DNA of 64,000 nt from Stenopsyche tienmushanensis (lineage: Eukaryota > Arthropoda > Insecta > Trichoptera > Stenopsychidae), in assembly GCA_008973525.1 (NCBI GenBank), contig WACJ01000390.1, forward strand, positions 1 to 64,000, in the 5' to 3' direction. The position numbers and the translations under genes are program-made. Every line of letters starts with the position of its first letter. Within the stretch, counting starts at the first letter, position 1. The notes beneath the pieces were generated by a model. The model was not told the origin of the DNA, did not search any database, and saw nothing but the letters and a program-made list of their open reading frames with translations. This document shows, in pieces, positions 14,042 through 25,905 of the stretch.

Positions 14042-17000
14042 AATTTCCATGCTGGACATAAAGAAAAATTGACAAAATTATACGTGTTCACTTTTAATAT
14101 AAAGTAAAATTTTGACGCAAAAATTCCTTTTTCATATTGTTGAATTGTGCTATTTTTTCTTTAAATTTCAAGCGTTTCGATTTGCACTATGGACCTAAGT
14201 TTTGAACAATATGCATTTGATTCATTTTAATTTTTCCATGCTTGGACATTAAGAAAAATTGACTAAATTATACGTTGTTCACATTTTAATATAAAGTAAA
14301 TTGACGAAAAATTCTTTTTCATATTTTTTGAATTGTGATATTTTTTCTTTTAAATTTCACGGTTTCGATTTGCATTTTTATCATAATTTTGAAGAATTTT
14401 GATTTCGAATCATTTTACTTTCCATTTGCAGGACATTAAGAAAATTGACAAAATTATAACGTGTTCACTTTTAATATACAGTTAAAATTGACGAAAAATT
14501 CCTTAATTTCATATGTTGAATTGTATTGATTTTTTTCTTTAAATTTCAAGGTTTCGATTTGCATTCTGGCATAAGTTTATAACATTATGCATTGATCATT
14601 TAATTTTCCATGCTGGACAGTAGAAAAATTGACAAAATTATACGTGTTCACTTTTAATATAAAGTAAAATTGACGAAAAATTCTTTTCATATGTTGAATT
14701 GTGATTTTTTTCTTTTAAATTCAAGGTTTCGATTTGCATTTTGGCATAGTTTATAACAATATGCATTGTTCATTTATTTTCCATGCTGGACGTTAGAAAA
14801 ATTGACTAAAATTATACGTGTTCACTTTTAATATAAAGTAAAATTGACGAAAAATTCTTTTTCATATGTTGAATTGTGATTTTTTTCTTTAAATTCAAGG
14901 TTTCGATTTGCATTTTGGCATAATTTGAAGAATTTGATTTGATCATTTTAATTTCCATGCTGGACATAAGAAAAATTGACAAAATTATACGTGTTCACTT
15001 TTAATATAAAGTAAAATTGACGAAAAATTCTTTTTCATTTGTCGAATTGTGATATTTGTCTTTTAAATTCAAGGTTTCGATTTGCATTTTGGCATAATTT
15101 GAAGAATTTGATTTTGATCATTTTAATTTCCATGCTGGACATAAGAAAAATTGACAAAATTATACGTGTTCACTTTTAATATAAAGTAAAATTGACGAAA
15201 AATTCTTTTTCATTTGTCGAATTGTGATATTTTTCTTTTAAATTCAAGGTTTCGATTTGCATTTTGGCATAATTTGAAGAATTTGATTTGATCATTTTAA
15301 TTTCCATGCTGGACATAAGAAAAATTGACAAAATTATACGTGTTCACTTTTAATATAAAGTAAAATTGACGAAAAATTCTTTTTCATTTGTGAATTGTGA
15401 TATTTTTCTTTAAATTCAAGGTTTCGATTTGCATTTTGGCATATTTTGAAGAATTTGATTTGATCATTTTAATTTCCTTGCTAGACATTAGAAAAATTGA
15501 CAAAATTATACGTGTTCACTTTTAATATAAAGTAAAATTGACGAAAAATTCTTTTTGATATGTTGAATTGTGATATTTTTCTTTAAAATTCAAGGTTTCG
15601 ATTTGCATTTTGGCATAATTTGAAGAATTTGATTTGATCATTTTAATTTCCATGCTGGACATAAGAAAAATTGACAAAATTATACGTGTTCACTTTTAAT
15701 ATAAAGTAAAATTGACGAAAAATTCTTTTTCATTTGTCGAATTGTGATATTTGTCTTTTAAATTCAAGGTTTAGATTTGCATTTCGGCATAATTTTGAAG
15801 AATTTGATTTGATCATTTTAATTTCCTTGCTAGACATTAGAAAAATTGACAAAATTATACGTGTTCACTTTTAATATAAAGTAAATTTGACGAAAAATTC
15901 TTTTTCATATGTTGAATTGTGATATTTTTCTTTAAAATTCAAGGTTTCGATTTGCATTATGGCATAATTTTGAAGAATTTGATTTGATCATTTTAATTTC
16001 CATGCTGGACATAAGAAAAAATTGACAAAATTATACGTGTTCACTTTTAATATAAAGTAAAATTGACGAAAAATTATTTTAATTTGTTGAATTGTGATTT
16101 TTTTCTTTAAAATTCAAGGTTTCGATTTGCATTTTGGCATAACTTTGAAGAATTTGATTTGAACATTTTAATTTCCATGCTGGACATAAGAAAAATTGAC
16201 AAAATTATACGTGTTCACTTTTAATATAAAGTAAAATTGACGAAAAATTCCTTTAATTTGTTGAATTGTGATTTTTTTCTTTAAATTTGTCGGTTTCGAT
16301 TTGCACTTGGGCATAAATTTGAAGAATTTTATTTGAACATTTTAATTTCCATGCTGGACGTTAGAAAAATTGACTAAAGTATACGTGTTCACTTTTAATA
16401 TAAAGTAAAATTGACGAAAAATTCTTTTTCATATGTTGAATTGTGATTTTTTTCTTTAAAATTCAAGGTTTCGATTTGCATTTTGGCATAACATTGAAGA
16501 ATTTGATTTGAAAATTTTAATTTCCATGCTGGACATAAGAAAAATTGACAAAATTATACGTGTTCACTTTTAATATAAAGTAAAATTGACGAAAAATTCC
16601 TTTAATTTGTTGAATTGTGATTTTTTTCTTTAAAATTCAAGGTTTCGATTTGCATTTTGGCATAACTTTGAAGAATTTGATTTGAACATTTTAATTTCCA
16701 TGCTGGACATAAGAAAAATTGACAAAATTATACGTGTTCACTTTTAATATAAAGTAAAATTGACGAAAAATTCCTTTAATTTGTTGAATTGTGATTTTTT
16801 TCTTTAAATTTGTCGGTTTCGATTTGCACTTGGGCATAAATTTGAAGAATTTTATTTGAACATTTTAATTTCCATGCTGGACGTTAGAAAAATTGACTAA
16901 AGTATACGTGTTCACTTTTAATATAAAGTAAAATTGACGAAAAATTCTTTTTCATATGTTGAATTGTGATTTTTTTCTTTAAAATTCAAGGTTTCGATTT

Positions 17001-18329
17001 GCATTTTGGCATAACTTTGAAGAATTTGATTTGAAAATTTTAATTTCCATGCTGGACATAAGAAAAATTGACAAAATTATACGTGTTCACTTTTAATATA
17101 AAGTAAAATTGACGAAAAATTCCTTTAATTTGTTGAATTGTGATTTTTTTCTTTAAAATTCAAGGTTTCGATTTGCATTTTGGCATAATTTTGAAGAATT
17201 TGATTTGAACATTTAAATTTCCTTGCTGGACATTAGAAAAATTGACAAAAGTGTACGAGTTCATTTTTAAAATAAAGAAAAATTGACGAAAAATTATTTT
17301 AATTTGTTGAATTGTGATTTTTTTCTTTAAATTTGTCGGTTTCGATTTGCACTCGGGCATAGTTTATAACATTATGCAATGTTCATTAACTTTTATATGC
17401 TGGACGTTAGAAAAATTGTCAAAATTATACGTGTTCACTTTTAATATAAAGTGAAATTGACAAAAAATTATTTTTCATATGTTGAATTGTGATTTTTTTT
17501 CTTTTAAATTCAAGGTTTCGATTTGCATTTTGGCAAATTTTGAAGAATTTGATTTGAACATTTTAATTTCCTTGCTGGACATTAGAAAAATTGACAAAAG
17601 TGTACGAGTTCATTTTTAAAATAAAGAAAAATTGACGAAAAATTATTTTAATTTGTTGAATTGTGATTTTTTTCTTTAAATTTGTCGGTTTCGATTTGCA
17701 CTCGGGAATAGTTTATAACAATATGCAATGTTCATTTACTTTTATATGCTGGACGTTAGAAAAATTGTCAAAATTATACGTGTTCACTTTTAATATAAAG
17801 TAAAATTGACAAAACATTCTTTTTCATATGTTGAATTGTGATTTTTTTCTTTTAAATTCAAGGTGTCGATTTGCATTTTGGCATAATTTTGAAGAATTTG
17901 TTTTGATCATTTTAATTTCCATGCTGGACATAAGAAAAATTGACAAAATTATACGTGTTCACTTTTAATATAAAGTAAAATTGACAAAAAATTCTTTTTC
18001 ATATGTTGAATTGTGATTTTTTTCTTTTAAATTCAAGGTTTCGATTTGCATTTTGGCATAATTTGAAGAATTTGATTTGAACATTTTAATTTCTTTGCTG
18101 GACATTTGAAAAATTGACAAAAGTGTACGAGTTCATTTTTAAAATAAAGAAAAATTGACGAAAAATTATTTTAATTTGTTGAATTGTAATTTTTTATTTA
18201 AAATTCAAGGTATTGATTTGCATTTTGGCATAATTTTGAAGAATTTGTTTTGAACATTTTAATTTCCATGCTGGACATAAGAAAAATTGACTAAAGTATA
18301 CGTGTTCACTTTTAATATAAAGTAAAATT

Positions 18330-19570
18330 GAATTGAAAATAAATTTGTAAAATATGCTCTTAAAGCAGTATGAAATATATTTTTTTGCAATATGGATTTT
18401 TCTAATGCTCAGATTATTAATATTTCTGACATATATTTATGATTGGTTAATCATATAATAAAGACGTTTGCGTGGAATTTGTTATCGTTGTAAAATATTT
18501 TGTCCCCAGTTGTTGGTTTTTAATTCGCTTTCAAACTTTCATATTCATTTAAAATTTATTTCGCTATATGCATGAATATTTAGCACCACAGTGTGCTAAC
18601 AAAATATTGTTTTAAGCAAATCTTAACCCAGTCAAATATTAGAGCTTTGCTGAGGAAAATTTGTTTTGCCATTATATTAAGTGTAAATTGTTTGTATTGT
18701 AAATGTACGTCTAAAAACGTAGGACTATCAGTTGCGAAAGGCCACTAGATAACTGAGAGGTCTATAAATATTTACATTAGGCACGGACTAATAAAGTGAT
18801 TATAAGGAAGAATCTTCAGGGGCTATCGATGAACGGAATGCTTTTAAAGGCAATTTATATTCGACTTCAGGTACTTATTATTATGGAAATGAAAATGGGC
18901 TTATTTCGAGAGCCCCCAGATATCTGAAATGGAGAAAAACGGATTACTTTTTACAGCGTCTGTTGAATATATAAGGACACGAGTATGTCGATGCGTCCTT
19001 GACGTGGTCTTCCTTAAGAGAATATCACCCAATGTACCAGAATAATATCAATAATTCTACTCGACGAATATTTTGAGGTCTGACTTAAAAGCCTCATGAC
19101 CCACTTCCTCCCTCTCGGAATAAATGGAAATTGTTATTTTTTGCTGGTACTTCAACATTTCGCATATTTTGATTAAGCCGCCAGACGCTTGGAGGATTAT
19201 GTAAAAATTGTATCGGATCCTTTTCTATTCAACAAGGATCTGAGACAAGGCTTCTGCTGTCCGCCCCAGAGACTAATTATTGATAGGCAAGATTTAGGCC
19301 AGTGCTTCTCAAGGATCGCTGCATTCCAAGCGGCTACGTCCACCGCAATCTACAGAATTAATTATGCGTCCATCAGCTTTGATTTCTATATAAGGATGTA
19401 CATTAATTATTATGTCACGACGATACCATAGCTTAGCATAGCAAATACAAATTTGATAGATACATAATTTCAAAAACAATTCCATGCCAAAAATAGTTAA
19501 TTATGCAGTTACTGCCGATTTGTAATCCAATTGCAACACTGAGTTCTAATTTTCTGTCTATCTGCTAAAA
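18330..19570. other. Unique AT-rich sequence beside the satellite
   Basis: No repeat family seen elsewhere in the window and no recognisable coding frame. The 80-codon open frame at 19189-19431 resembles no family I know. Confidence 0.4.
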
Positions 19571-19750
19571 AAGTGCTTTTGGAAACTAAATACTTTTATG
19601 TATGGTGCGTACCGTCTGCTAATAAATTATTTGGGTTTGAGCAGCCCATATACAGCTGTCCATCTGAGAAGCGTGCACGCATACCCTGTGTGTTCTTGTG
19701 CTTTATTGGAGCTTGTGCCGAAAACTGCACATATAACAATTCAAATAACA
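19571..19750 (-). repeat. Interspersed repeat B, copy 1
   Basis: The core at 19640-19696 is the reverse complement of sequence at 27731-27772 and 33823-33885 (AACACACAGGGTATGCGTG and a following CAGCTGT). The outer part (AAGTGCTTTTGGAAA) also recurs at 27775-27790, so the 27.7-kb copy is an internally deleted version. Class unknown. Confidence 0.7.
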
Positions 19751-19859
19751 TATCGGCAAATACGTTGTAGTATTTTTTTTACCTTAATAACCATCAGACC
19801 AATATGCGCTAACAAATTGCATACAAAATCAATATTTTTACTATGCTAATATTATTTAT

Positions 19860-19966
19860 GCAAGTGTAAACAATAAGTGGACAAAGTTTTATTGCAATTA
19901 AATAAAGGGTATGGCAACCCATTAAATACGAACAAATAAATATTAATTTTTATATATTGGATTAGA
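19860..19966 (-). mobile_element. Helitron-like 5' end
   Basis: On the minus strand it starts TCTAATCCAATATATAAAA and continues with the family motifs TTCGTATTTAATG and AATAAAACTTTGTCCACTTA. The same block occurs at about ten other places in the window. There is no 3' end here. Confidence 0.6.
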
Positions 19967-20375
19967 TTGGAAATCAATTAGTTTTTCTGCAGAATTTAAA
20001 TTTTTAACATTGTTGTATGATGTTAAGCATTTATAAAGTGTGAGCTTCGTTTAGTGGAAGTATCGTCATTTAAAAATAATTGTTCTTATGGACCAGTTCT
20101 TATTATTGACATTTAAATTGTTAAAGCTTTTCTCTCCTATAGAAAAAGAAAGCTTTAATATTAATAATTAGTAATAAAACTAAATCTTTGTATATGAATA
20201 CCATTTTATATCTCGGGACAGAGTCCACGGGCCATGTATTCTTTAAGACGATCGCACTTCCACGTGGGTTTATTCCTCTATCGGACCGTGGTGAAGCCGA
20301 GTATTAGGATGGTAGTAGTAAGATGCTAACGGAAACATTTGCATCTTAACTGTTATTTTTTATTTACGGAAAAAG
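19967..20375. other. Mostly unique sequence; right part may belong to the next LTR-like copy
   Basis: 20205-20375 is less AT-rich and runs directly into the family A variant at 20376. I see no coding signal. Confidence 0.3.
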
Positions 20376-20515
20376 AGTTTACAGTTATGTGAGGCTGCTG
20401 GAAGGACACCTTCCCGCATCCAAGGTTATCCGACGATCCCCACTTCCTACACGTTAGCACAGGACGCGGAGCGGTGCATGCGCAAAAATCTCGATAGATG
20501 TCGTTAACAAGACAT
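20376..20515 (-). repeat. LTR-like family A, divergent copy
   Basis: It shares with 37785-37930 a diverged version of family A: GTTACAGTTATG, a GC-rich hairpin block, and ATAGATGTCGTTAACAAG at the end. It is a truncated variant subfamily. Confidence 0.55.
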
Positions 20516-20671
20516 TAATGTCGGATTTTGTCACCTCTACATGCACTCGATGTTAAAGCAATTTTACTCATGTCACTCAAGGCACTCGCATAATGATAGT
20601 CCGGAATCACGCCAAAATACAAGTATCAAATTATTCACATGTGTTAGATGCCTATGTGTGAAACTAGCAAA

Positions 20672-20711
20672 AAACTCTTCTAACCCCAAAAAAAAAAAAT
20701 GTCGGTCCACG
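20672..20711 (+). repeat. Short shared repeat E
   Basis: TCTAACCCCAAAA, a run of A, and ATGTCGGTCC recur almost unchanged at 59987-60025. The element it belongs to is unknown. Confidence 0.5.
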
Positions 20712-20735
20712 TGTATCTTGTATATATAGAACTGT

Positions 20736-21644
20736 GGATTTTTTGCTTACAATTAGCAAGTTAGCTGAAAAATAGTAACAAATGATATATTAGATATTGT
20801 CTGCCTTTCATCGGCGCCGCGATCATCGACGATAGTGTTACGGCGTGCCTAGCGTTTCTAATGACCTCCCGGTGTGGTTTCCGCGGCCGAATAAGTTAGA
20901 GACTGTCGCAGCGGCGAAGGCAACGAAATTATTATAAAAATGGGCCTCCAATTATGAAAAGTTTTAAGTTAAATTTCTTTTACGTTGTTGTCTTCTATTT
21001 TTGACAGCTGATTTGTGATAATTTGTATAGTTGTAAAAATATTTTTTCCCGTGTCAATATTTTATTTGGAGACATCAAACGGTCGGGATTATCCTCGATA
21101 TTAATGTCTTTGTAGATTTTATCCCGACGCCCGAGGGCTGGTACCGAGTTGTCGACCGCTAAGTGACGTCGGGCCTTCCTCTAATTTATTGTTAGCCTAC
21201 CACAAAATTGTGGGCATAAATCAAAACAGTCTAGCCACTAGGAGTGATGAATAGAAAAAAAGTTTGTTTGTTGTTTTGCAGCAGTTTGGGGCACCGGCAT
21301 AAATCGTCGGAACTGGTATAAAACTACACCTTCGCAGAATGAGGATCCGGCGTTGAGGGTCCCGAGGGAATTCCCCAGACGGGAGAACTTATTTCCAATG
21401 TTTGACAGTTTCATCATATTTCACTCTCGAAGAGAGGGCATTTCATACGTTCATTCATTTGTTAAGTGTAATCTTGGATAAATCGATTTGATGTTATCTG
21501 TTGACGTTGAAAATATTTGCAAATTTGCTGGCTGCCAATCAATCTAATTTATAAACTTTGTTCAGATAAATATTTCCAATGGAAATGCAATATACTGGAG
21601 ATTATTTATGAATAAAAACCTTACCAAATATATCTGATATCTAA
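20736..21644. other. Unique intergenic sequence with GC-richer blocks
   Basis: 20800-20930 and 21110-21190 are clearly less AT-rich than their surroundings. There is no recognisable coding frame and no match to other repeats in the window. Confidence 0.3.
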
Positions 21645-21885
21645 TTGTAGCGTGGAAGATTTACCATCTCAACGTAGTAGCGCTATTAACAGCGACATTT
21701 TCCATCTCTCTTCAGGTGCAATGTGTTATTTTAACAGCGCCATCTCTTGTGGCCCTGCGGAGACATTGCACCTGCACCGTTGCTAGTTGGCTAGTGACGC
21801 GCAAGAGGCGGGATATAAGAGGGTCGTCGGTTAGCCTTGGCTGCGGAAGGTCATCCTTCCTGCAGCCAAATCTCATGCGCAAATG
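21645..21885 (+). repeat. LTR-like family A, copy
   Basis: Starts TGTAGCGTGG, the family start. Contains CAGGTGCAATGT at 21713-21724 and its reverse complement at 21763-21774, the block TTTTAACAGCGCCATCTC, and GGCTGCGGAAGG near its right end. Internal deletion after the first nine bases. Confidence 0.7.
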
Positions 21886-22734
21886 GCATGCGCATGAACT
21901 TTTGGACTGACCTGATACAATAAAATCAATATGTATATTATGAAAACCTCATTAATTTACGAATGCTTAATTTCATAAACGCAATAATAAAAAATCTCAA
22001 TAAAACGCGCATTCATATCTTATATCGTTCCATGGAGAAATAACTTGGCAAATCTTGATCCAGCTATAAAACACTATTTTAGAACCATAAAACCGCACAG
22101 TTTTATGGTTCCATAAAAAATTAGAACGTGATGCCATCAAGGCTTTTATTTTGAATATATCAACGACGCTCTTTTATTGCGTCTTTCCAATTTTACTCCA
22201 ATACCTTCGGCAAATCCTCTACGGCGACGAAACATTTGAAATTCATACAGATGTTAATGATCAAAAATCGATTCATGAAAAATATGTTGTAGAGATGGCG
22301 TCGTCGTTTAATTTTTTTTTTGGGGGATGAAAAAATTTCCATGGAAACTTTCGTCGTTCGGGGGAGGAATTTCAAAGTTGCGGGGTTCAGTAAATTCGGT
22401 TGAATTTATCTGAGGATCTTTTAAAATTAAGCAAAGTCTCTAATTGTGATATTATCAGCCAAGAAACGTATTTCAACTTTTCTTTGAAACCCTTAATTCT
22501 AATATTCGCGTGTGCGTCGTCCTTGTATAAATTTTAATCTACTTTTTGATTAACAAGAAACCGAATTTACATCATTGAGCAAAAATGCTTTCAATTTTTA
22601 TTACAATATATTTTTAAAATATTTAAATATCACATTTGGATCGTAAGGAATGCCGGGACTATTTTGTTACGTTGAAGCGGAGGTGGAGTTCCGGGGCGGC
22701 TTCCCACATTCAAGTGCTCGTCGGGATGGCCGCG
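21886..22734. other. Unique AT-rich sequence with one perfect hairpin
   Basis: 22082-22111 is a perfect 12-bp inverted repeat (GAACCATAAAAC, 6-nt loop). Otherwise nothing recognised. Confidence 0.4.
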
Positions 22735-22970
22735 CTAACGCACGAGATTTGGCAGCAAGAAGGACGACTTCCCACAGCCAAGGTCAACCGACGATTCTTC
22801 CAACTCCCACCTCCTGCGCGTTATTACTCAACCGGCAGCGATCAGTCAGTATGCAGATGCAATGTCTCCATAGGACCACAAGAGATGGCGCTGTTAAAAT
22901 AGCAGATGGAAGATTTCGCTGTTAATCTGATGAATTAAATTTGCCCAGAGCCCAGATCAGAGGAGAGTGG
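22735..22970 (-). repeat. LTR-like family A, copy
   Basis: Reverse orientation: GACTTCCCACAGCCAAGG, then CACCTCCTGCGCGTTA, AATGTCTCC, and AGATGGCGCTGTTAAAATAG. It has lost part of the CAGGTGCAATGT arm. Confidence 0.7.
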
Positions 22971-23319
22971 AATTGAACCTTACCTTCGAAGTGTGATCTT
23001 ACATTAGAAAGCGGTTCGTCTTAAAGTCTCGCAGTCGGGTTTTTTGCTCAATTTCTTTAGTCAGGTCAAAATACAATTATGCTGGAGCATTTTGAGATGT
23101 TTAAATCTCCGTAAAATAAAATTCCTGACCCAACCTAACAAAGAAATTACAAATAAATTGGATAAAAATATCTTAATTTCTCAAGAAATCTTCTTTTTTG
23201 AAGCCGATTCTTTCATTTTAGTATTTCACTGTGTGCAAACGCGGCACCCGTCTTGCGCACAGCTTTCTCATGTCCGAATTTTCAGTCAATGTGCGATATA
23301 CAGCTGTAGCCCACGCTGC
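22971..23319. other. Unique sequence
   Basis: Nothing recognised except ATACAGCTGTAGCCCACGC near 23297, a weak match to repeat B. Confidence 0.3.
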
Positions 23320-23608
23320 TTTATGTAACACGCTGTTGATGTGGGCAAATTTAATTCACCAGATTAAAAGCAACATCTTCCGTCTCTCTTCAGGTGCAAT
23401 GTGTTATTTTAACAGCGCCATCTCTTGTGGCCCTACGAAGATATACGGAGCACCTGCACACCGACCGAACGCTTCTTGCACGTTCAACATTGTCGCTTGG
23501 GTACTGACGCACAGGAGGCGGGAGTTGAGAAGAGTTTACAGTTGGCCTTGGATGCAGGAGGATGTCCTTCTCGCAGCCAGATCTCTCGCTCTTTCGTGCT
23601 GAATAAAA
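23320..23608 (+). repeat. LTR-like family A, long copy
   Basis: Runs from GCTGTTGATGTGGGC through AATTTAATTCACCAGA, TTTTAACAGCGCCATCTC and GACGCACAGGAGGC to GCTGAATAAAAGTTAC. The last motif contains a polyadenylation-like AATAAA, as expected in an LTR. The TGTAGCG start is missing. Confidence 0.7.
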
Positions 23609-23626
23609 GTTACATTTCATTTCATA

Positions 23627-23705
23627 CATTTCTGGCGTGGTCACCTCATTTGGTACTGAGATGTTCGTCTTGGCAGCTCGTACGGCCTCGTTTGAAGTTT
23701 GCCAC
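23627..23705 (+). repeat. Short repeat G, copy 1
   Basis: CATTTCTGGCGTGGTCA and GGCAGCTCGTACG recur at 59016-59084. It directly follows a family A copy here. Confidence 0.6.
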
Positions 23706-25206
23706 CCAATGTGTAATTCACCTTCAATTTTTAACAGCCAGCTGCCAAACAAGTACTAATCAACGTAGCGTTTTCAAACATGAAACTTGAGCTTTACAAG
23801 GTAGGTATATTTTATAAACAACAATCGATTTCTATACAATCTATACAAAAAATTGGCGCCAATTTACTTTTGTAATAAATATATTTGCGTCTTATGGTGA
23901 ATTGTGAAGTTTTTAAGTTAGAAGTAAATTGGATGGTAGAAAATGGTTTTATAGGCTTAGATGAAAAGTCATCCCTTAATGCAAGTCATTTGAGTAGACT
24001 TTGTTTTTGGGTAAAATATTCGCCATCGGCGTAAATTGATTTTTTGAAACTTTTTTAATCAAACAATAAGCACTTTATCAATAAATGAGATGCTCTTAGA
24101 AAATATTTTGGAAAAGTTTTGTTGCTGAGATTGCCAAAGTCGTCACAGTGACCTTAAACTTTAACGTGCCTCCACTCTATGAGAATTAGATGGAGTGTGA
24201 TGATATGCCGCGTTTTCATCCCCTACTTCCATAAAGGCGAAATATCTCATGGATATAAATGTTATCTGTTTTTTCTTAGCTATCTTATAGATGTAAAAAC
24301 AAGACTGTAGATGTGCGGGAGATATATTTTTTCCATATAAATCCATTGACTTCCACTGACTCTGGAGCTTACAACCTTAACATGGCCCACTATACACGAC
24401 ACGTCATGGTTTATGAAGGCCGTAATTTTTATTATGAGAACAACAAAAACAAAATTGGTTTCTTTATCCATTTTGTGAATCTGGGTAATTTATTTCGGGG
24501 TCGCGAAAACCCCATACCATTCGCGCGAAAAATGGAAACGTTTTCGCTGCGATCTCGCGAAAACGTCTATTATTGTTTTCCTTAACTTTTGGCGGACAAA
24601 AAATCCATTTCGGACAGAATTAATCGGGATCATCCCTCCCATCCCCCAAATTAAACCGCGTATAATAATCGCATTACGCGGTGAGACATTTGTAAAAAAA
24701 AAGCAGGTACGTCACGATCCGGCGACGGAATTGTCTGCCCGTTTTTCGCATACATTACGAAACAAATTTTTCATAAGTATCGCTGAATGTTTTCAGGAGC
24801 CGTTTGCGTATGAAAATAATTTACACGCCGGGTATTAAATCGTACGGTTGGAAAAAAACTGGGCGCAAAATTTTAATTACCTTTTGAAATTAAACGGGAT
24901 GACGGGATTAAGGCGGATCCCGGAACGTTAAACCGCATAGAAATTCAGGAGCGACACACGAAATCAACTTTCATGTCCATTAAAATATGTTTCAGATGAG
25001 TTTGAACCCGGTTTTCAGCCTCCTAGTTTTCCGCATTTTGCGAAACTCTGACATCGCCCTCTGATTTCATTCTCGGTCTTCTCCTCACATCAGGCTATAG
25101 GGCGATCATACTCCAATTTAATCCACACTGGAAAATTATTATAATATAACAATAAAATATTATTGCAGATACATTTAAAACTTTCAGCAAATATGAAAAT
25201 TTATAA
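23706..25206. other. Unique sequence, GC-richer from 24480 to 25080
   Basis: 24538-24566 holds a perfect 10-bp inverted repeat (ACGTTTTCGC). The 24480-25080 block has a base composition unlike the flanks and no repeats; it could be conserved non-coding DNA or a short exon, but no protein family is recognisable. Confidence 0.3.
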
Positions 25207-25468
25207 TCAAATATACAAAAATTAATCTGTCTTTGTTCGTATGTAATGCACTGCCATACCGTTCATCAGATTGCAATAAAACTCTGTCCACTTATTGCTA
25301 AAAATAACGCAAGTAACATAAACATAGTTTAATATATAAAAATCAATGTTTGTTTGTCCGTATTTAATGCGCTTTCATACCGTTCATCCGATTGTAATAA
25401 AACTTTGTTAATTTACTCTTTACTCTTGCGGGAATAACATAGGGTATAGTAAAATATTATTTATAAAT
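25207..25468 (+). mobile_element. Helitron-like element with two consecutive 5' ends
   Basis: The first end starts A|TCAAATATACAAAAATTAA at 25207, the second near 25328 (TTAATATATAAAAATCAATG). Both continue into TTCGTATTTAATGCG and GATTGCAATAAAAC-type blocks. No CTAG 3' end follows. Confidence 0.6.
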
Positions 25469-25905
25469 GCAGTTTGTTATGCGATATGTGGCATTTGAAA
25501 TACATGTCGGGTAAATAAATTAAATTTAAAAATATTTTTTTAAATTGAAATCACTATTCACTGTTCATTTTTGAGAACAGATGGTTATTTTATGCTTCTG
25601 AGTTATTGTGGTATATAAACTAACTGCCTATTTTATTCCCAAGTATTTTAAAATGCTCTTGTACTATAGACCAATGACAATCGAGGTCTTGTAATCGATT
25701 TCTAATGATTTTGTAGTGATCTGACACCACTGGAATTTAAAGTGGCGTCATCTATTTATGAATCAATTTACATCAATAGCTCCACTAAAAATAGTCTGGA
25801 CACATTTCTTTCAACTTAAATTCCAGGAATAACAAAACACATTACTGTTCCGGATATCTCCGGACTAGCCACACAGATATCTTATGCCTGTATGCCTAGG
25901 CTATT
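25469..25905. other. Unique AT-rich sequence
   Basis: Nothing recognised except GGACTAGCCACACAGA at 25862-25877, which resembles a piece near 49993. Confidence 0.3.

Larger units (their letters stand above)
5340..17900. repeat. Higher-order repeat of about 4.5 kb (26 monomers) within the satellite
   Basis: Rare monomer variants recur at fixed distance. The variant GAGTTCATTTTTAAAATAAA occurs near 6400 and again near 10890, near 8250 and again near 12750, then near 17260. The LINE insertion at 7759 recurs at 12254. The degraded block at 9260 corresponds to the LINE block at 13764. All steps are close to 4,500 bp. Shorter blocks of about 2.26 kb (480 to 2744) and 2.60 kb (2744 to 5347) occur to the left. 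These equal about 26, 13 and 15 monomers, so expansion copied multi-monomer blocks. Confidence 0.85.
1..18329. repeat. 173-bp AT-rich satellite array, about 100 monomers
   Basis: The whole stretch is a head-to-tail tandem repeat. Successive starts of the motif TTAATTTCCATGCTGG at 4441, 4615, 4788 and 4960 give steps of 172-174 bp. Each monomer carries, in order, CATGCTGGACATAAG, AAAATTGACAAAATTATACG, TGTTCACTTTTAATATAAAG, AAAATTGACGAAAAATTC, TTGAATTGTGAT, GGTTTCGATTTGCA and GGCATAATTTGAAGAATTTG. Two classes alternate: one ends with GGCATAATTTGAAG, the other with GGCATAGTTTATAACA followed by GGACGTTAG. The array ends near 18329, where monomer sequence stops inside the AAAATTGAC block. Short open frames across it repeat with the monomers and are not genes. 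A centromeric or pericentromeric role is only inference. Confidence 0.97.

Noticed and set aside
12650..17360. Two identical 66-codon frames at 12650 and 17160
   Set aside because: They are identical because they lie in two copies of the 4.5-kb repeat, not because of coding selection.
1..18329. CRISPR array
   Set aside because: Repeats are contiguous 173-bp monomers without spacers, in a eukaryotic context.
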